Shown piece by piece: positions 60,739-64,000 of a stretch of DNA of 64,000 nt. Position numbers and translations under genes: made by a program. The first letter of the stretch is position 1. Every line of letters starts with the position of its first letter. Source of the stretch: an uncultured Acetatifactor sp. (lineage in GTDB: Bacteria > Bacillota > Clostridia > Lachnospirales > Lachnospiraceae); NCBI GenBank assembly GCA_934436435.1, contig CAKSAN010000009.1, forward strand, positions 62,001 through 126,000. The letters run 5' to 3'. The notes beneath the pieces were generated by a model. That model searched no databases and was not told where the DNA came from. It was given only the letters and a program-made list of their open reading frames with translations.

Positions 60739-63555
60739 CTATTCTCCTTCCAGATACCCTCGCAGTCGTTTTCCATGGGAATCCACGGCTACTGTCAGGG
60801 CTCCGTAGTCTGTGGTGCAGTACCAGGGGACACTGGCGTCTTCGAGGCGCTGCAGGGTCCCGGCATGGGGATGTCCGTAGGAATTGTTGCGGCCGCAGGA
60901 AATGATTGCGGCAGTGGGGCTGGCGGCGGCAAGGAACTCGGAGCTGGTGGAATAACCGGAACCGTGGTGCGCCACCTTCAGAATGTCTACTGTGAATGCC
61001 CCCTGTCTGCGCTGTTCCCGCGACTCTTGCGATTCCTGCAACGTCTGCAATTCCTGTATCAGCTGCCGCTCCCCTTCTCCTTCCACATCCCCGGTCAGAA
61101 GGATGCTTATTTTCCCGGTACGCCCGACGGAATCATTGCCCTCACCGGCACCACTGATTCCCCTGTTCTCACCGGCACCGACAGTTCCCTTACTGCCATC
61201 GGCCACTCCGGCAGCAAATCTTCCATCCACTGCACTTTCTTCCATGGCAGCGGATGCCATAGCATCTGCCGTTATGGTATCTACTGCTGCATGCTGCCCT
61301 GTCTCCTTCGCATACACTTCCACATAAAAGCATTCCGAATAGGCATTGGCATCCGCCAGAGTTGTATTCTCCTCTGGGTGCAGGCACAGCAGCCGCAACT
61401 GACTGTCTCTGATCTCATCCCCGCATTTTATGTAAGTTACCGTCGTGCCGGCCCCCTCCGCAGCGGTGAGCAGCCCCGCAAAAGCCTCCTCCCGATCCGC
61501 TTCCTGAATGGCCGGCAGGAACAACTGCTCCACAGAAATTCCCCACTTCTCGCTATTTCCCAGCAATTCCAATACCCCATTCATGTGATCTTCATCGGGA
61601 TGCGATACGAATACCGCGCGGAGAGAACGAATCCCCTGACTCTTGAGATAAGGCTTCAACACATATTCACCGACTTTCTTTCGGCTGGTACTGCCGCAGT
61701 CAAAAAGGTATGCCCCCTGTGCAGTTTCCACTACAATGCCATCTCCCTGTCCCACGTCCAGAAAAACTATTCTGCTGCTGTTGTCAAATTTCCCTGTCAG
61801 CAGAAAGACGAGCAAACCTAAGAATACCATCGTCGCAATTCTTCCATAAAATCCATTTCCATGTGCAATTATGCCCTGCCATGCCTGCCACAATTCCCCC
61901 AAAAAGTACCGCCCTCTTCCGGAACAGACCCCGGAGCATATCCCAGAACTCATTCTCTTTTCCCCATTTGTAAAATGAAATTGGTTGGCCATCTTGCATC
62001 CCCCTCGATGTTGTCCTTCCCCTCTGCCAGGTTTCGGCGCGCAAGTTCTCCGCTTTTCCCATTCTTTCATATAGTGTCTGACCAGAGCCAACACAAACAG
62101 CCCGGCATAATAGATAACGATCTGCCACACTGCCGGTCTCCCCACTGTCCATACCGCTCCCGGCAGTTCCTGGAACCGCTCACAGATCCACTCATACCAC
62201 CACAGAATCAGACAATCCACCGTGCCTATGATTCCACATCCCGGGATCAGCGAAATGATGCCGCCTGCCATCACCATACTCATAAGCGGCAACACCAGCA
62301 GATTCAACAACACCGAATATACGGGAATCTCGTAAAAGAACCAAAGCTGTACCGGCAAAATAAATAAGGTGACTCCCACACTGGTGACAAAACCGCTCTT
62401 TCCTGCTGCCAGTACCTGACGGATCCCTTGATATAGTGCTTTGCGCCAGCCTTCCCGGTACTTGTTCCTCTCATAGGCGGAATCTCCCAAAATTCCCACC
62501 ACAGTACGAAGCCACCCGGGCATCCCGAAATATTTCCGCCTGCCTTCCCGGACTTCCTTCTTCGCATCCGGATCCGACTTCTCTGCCGGATCCCGTTCCC
62601 TATCTCTGCCATCTTCTCTGCCTCTTCCGGTCAATACCGGTGTCAGCATACAGATTCCCAGCACGGCACCAAAGGACATTAAAAAGCTCACATCCCCCAA
62701 TTGCTCCGGTTCCTGCAGAATCAACAGTACCGCCATCAGCCCCACAGCGGTCAACATATCATAAGTCCTGCCCACAAACACCCCAAGCATCCGCAGCAGA
62801 TACATTCCGATGGCACGACTTGCCGACACACTCATCCCCACCATCACACCATACATAAGCAAGGCAATGATGCCTCCCACCGCTGCCGCCCTGACCGGTG
62901 CCCCCAGTTTTTTTAACAGCCGATAGAATCCCATTCCCAATAGCGTAATATGCAGCCCAGAAATGCTTAAAATGTGGGCAATCCCGTTCCTCTGGTACAG
63001 CGCCTTTACCTCCGCATCCAGTTCTTCCTTCTCCCCCAGCAATAAGGTCTGCATAACGGAAGCTTCTTTTTCCGGGAATACCCTCGCCAGTCTGTCATGT
63101 AATACCATACGAAAATCATACAGTTTTTCCCGCAAAAAATTATAGTCCTCCCCGGTTGCCAGAACCTGTGCCTTCCGCACTCTGCCGCCGATGCCTTTTC
63201 CCACATAATATGCCCGCACATTGAATTCTCCGGGATTGGTTGCTGTCTCAAATTGCGAAAAAACGCCTTCCAGAGCAATCTGCTGCCCCAGCTTAAGATC
63301 CTGATGCTCCTGTACATTTGTCAGCTCACATTGTAATTTTCCAGAATAGGAATATGTCAGATCGTTTTGAATAATAGAAATTGATTTCAGAATAATCGTT
63401 TGAGAAGTTCTTGTGTCTATCCGTCCCGTGATCCTCACCGGACTTCCGTCAGGCGGCAGCCCACCGTTGTCCCCGGTGTCTGCCCCTGTCAGTATTCTTC
63501 CTATGGCGAGCACTATCACGAGACACAGACACCCCAGAAAAAGCGGTCGTCTCAT
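60739..63555 (-). CDS. comEC: DNA internalisation protein ComEC/Rec2
   Basis: A 938-residue competence channel protein: N-terminal helices and DUF4131 OB-like region (ITGRIDTRTSQTII), a Competence domain with many helices (GIAHILSISGLHITLLGMGF) and a C-terminal metallo-beta-lactamase domain (FLDVGQGDGIVVETAQGAYL, VSHPDEDHMNG, KVAHHGSGYSTS). A Gly/Asp-rich insertion lies inside the beta-lactamase part (about 815-865). The ATG at 63555 has AAGGGAG upstream; the longer frame to 63639 lacks a site. It suggests DNA uptake, but other competence genes are outside this window. Confidence 0.94.
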   Translation of the reverse strand: MRRPLFLGCLCLVIVLAIGRILTGADTGDNGGLPPDGSPVRITGRIDTRTSQTIILKSISIIQNDLTYSYSGKLQCELTNVQEHQDLKLGQQIALEGVFSQFETATNPGEFNVRAYYVGKGIGGRVRKAQVLATGEDYNFLREKLYDFRMVLHDRLARVFPEKEASVMQTLLLGEKEELDAEVKALYQRNGIAHILSISGLHITLLGMGFYRLLKKLGAPVRAAAVGGIIALLMYGVMVGMSVSASRAIGMYLLRMLGVFVGRTYDMLTAVGLMAVLLILQEPEQLGDVSFLMSFGAVLGICMLTPVLTGRGREDGRDRERDPAEKSDPDAKKEVREGRRKYFGMPGWLRTVVGILGDSAYERNKYREGWRKALYQGIRQVLAAGKSGFVTSVGVTLFILPVQLWFFYEIPVYSVLLNLLVLPLMSMVMAGGIISLIPGCGIIGTVDCLILWWYEWICERFQELPGAVWTVGRPAVWQIVIYYAGLFVLALVRHYMKEWEKRRTCAPKPGRGEGQHRGGCKMANQFHFTNGEKRMSSGICSGVCSGRGRYFLGELWQAWQGIIAHGNGFYGRIATMVFLGLLVFLLTGKFDNSSRIVFLDVGQGDGIVVETAQGAYLFDCGSTSRKKVGEYVLKPYLKSQGIRSLRAVFVSHPDEDHMNGVLELLGNSEKWGISVEQLFLPAIQEADREEAFAGLLTAAEGAGTTVTYIKCGDEIRDSQLRLLCLHPEENTTLADANAYSECFYVEVYAKETGQHAAVDTITADAMASAAMEESAVDGRFAAGVADGSKGTVGAGENRGISGAGEGNDSVGRTGKISILLTGDVEGEGERQLIQELQTLQESQESREQRRQGAFTVDILKVAHHGSGYSTSSEFLAAASPTAAIISCGRNNSYGHPHAGTLQRLEDASVPWYCTTDYGALTVAVDSHGKRLRGYLEGE

Positions 63556-63645
63556 TAAGCTCCCTTCTGCAAGCGCCTCACACGCCTGCCCCACAGACCG
63601 GATCGTCCTGACACCCAGGTACAAAACGATCCCTCCCATATAAAT

Positions 63646-64000
63646 TTACGGTTCCAAAGTCGTCACATAATCCAGATTCCGCTCAAAAGTGGAATTGCTG
63701 AAAGTGGAAGGTACCTCTCCGTTGACCAGAATCTGTACCTTGTTGATATTATCCAGTTCCGCCAGCGAATTCACGATGGAATAGACCGCAACCTCCGTGG
63801 ATACATTATTCACCACCGTCAGGAAGCTGGAATCCAGATTCACATAGCAGATACCGTCCTTGGTCAGAACATTGATGATCTTCGTCTCCGGATTGATCAC
63901 CGGATACAGGCCCTCGATCTGCCCACTGGGGCCGGCGATCAGCTCCTCCACCACGAATCGTTCCAAAGGAGTATTGGTAGAATAATGCTTTTCCCTGTAG
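63646..64000 (-). CDS. GerM-like (GerMN domain) protein, 5' end outside the window
   Basis: The last ~117 codons of a GerMN-domain protein. The domain is seen as LERFVVEELIAGPSGQIEGL, INVLTKDGICYVNLDSSF and AVYSIVNSLAELDNINKVQI. GerM is a lipoprotein of spore formation and germination in Bacillus. The frame is open to the window edge, so the N-terminus and any signal peptide lie beyond. It ends about 90 bases before comEC. Confidence 0.85.
   Translation of the reverse strand, partial: YREKHYSTNTPLERFVVEELIAGPSGQIEGLYPVINPETKIINVLTKDGICYVNLDSSFLTVVNNVSTEVAVYSIVNSLAELDNINKVQILVNGEVPSTFSNSTFERNLDYVTTLEP

Noticed and set aside
60607..61821. Long plus-strand reading frame of about 400 codons
   Set aside because: It is antisense to comEC and the 52-bp array, with a repetitive Leu/Phe start and no recognisable domain.

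Overview
The window looks like a chromosome segment of a spore-forming, anaerobic Clostridia, most likely a Lachnospiraceae gut bacterium. The signs are a sporulation-type SigH, a GerM-like protein, a cysteine T-box in front of cysE-cysS, a RemA (DUF370) gene, tRNA genes without an encoded CCA, a Gram-positive LexA box at recA, and many carbohydrate genes. Base composition appears moderate. The genus is my inference and was not tested by any search.

Layout. 1-3344: recX, recA and cinA on the minus strand, with an SOS-type recA promoter. 3431-9010: a carbohydrate insert of an AraC-type regulator divergent from a GH3 glycosidase and a sugar-binding lipoprotein, followed by a multi-arm foldback and a 52-bp tandem hairpin array. 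9049-13149: the operon yicC-remA-gmk-rpoZ-rimO-pgsA. 13161-18097: two unusual fusion proteins in one operon, a HAD-rhodanese-TtcA-like protein and a HelD-type helicase with a C-terminal domain resembling the N-terminal part of GH31 glucosidases. 18193-20694: a zinc-ribbon membrane protein, a partial activase-like protein and tRNA-Thr. 20773-26105: a tripartite RND efflux operon ending in its TetR regulator, with a palindromic operator. 26190-30558: sigH, rlmB, mrnC, cysS, cysE and the T-box. 30571-34431: an orphan HicB and a BlaR1/BlaI-type pair. 34680-38822: ispF, a polytopic membrane protein and a DEAD-box helicase. 39138-40579: a DUF362 ferredoxin-like protein and tRNA-Val/tRNA-Met. 40547-44300: what looks like a decayed island (integrase-like tail, 5'-truncated hsdR remnant, AlbA_2 protein, small membrane proteins, broken sensor kinase). 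44409-46954: argS and queH. 47059-56821: an alpha-glucoside locus of LacI regulator, MATE exporter, GH13 enzyme and a divergent FRG-MsmK-permease-permease-binding protein operon. 57022-64000: a lipoprotein, Nudix, GNAT, Dabb, a PD-(D/E)XK-like nuclease, a second 52-bp hairpin array, comEC and a partial GerM-like gene.

How the parts work together. The 3.4-8.4 kb and 48-57 kb blocks both point to import and breakdown of plant or starch-derived oligosaccharides under AraC-type and LacI-type control. The housekeeping operons keep gene orders familiar from Firmicutes, except that the rimO-pgsA / cinA-recA neighbourhood is split by the carbohydrate insert.

The most unusual things are the two fusion proteins at 13-18 kb, a highly structured leader RNA candidate at 51334-51509 starting at a predicted transcription start, a pair of related nested palindromes in the leaders of the efflux operon and the DEAD-box helicase gene, and two unrelated tandem arrays that share a 52-bp period and a hairpin in each unit. 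No rRNA, CRISPR array or intact insertion sequence was seen.
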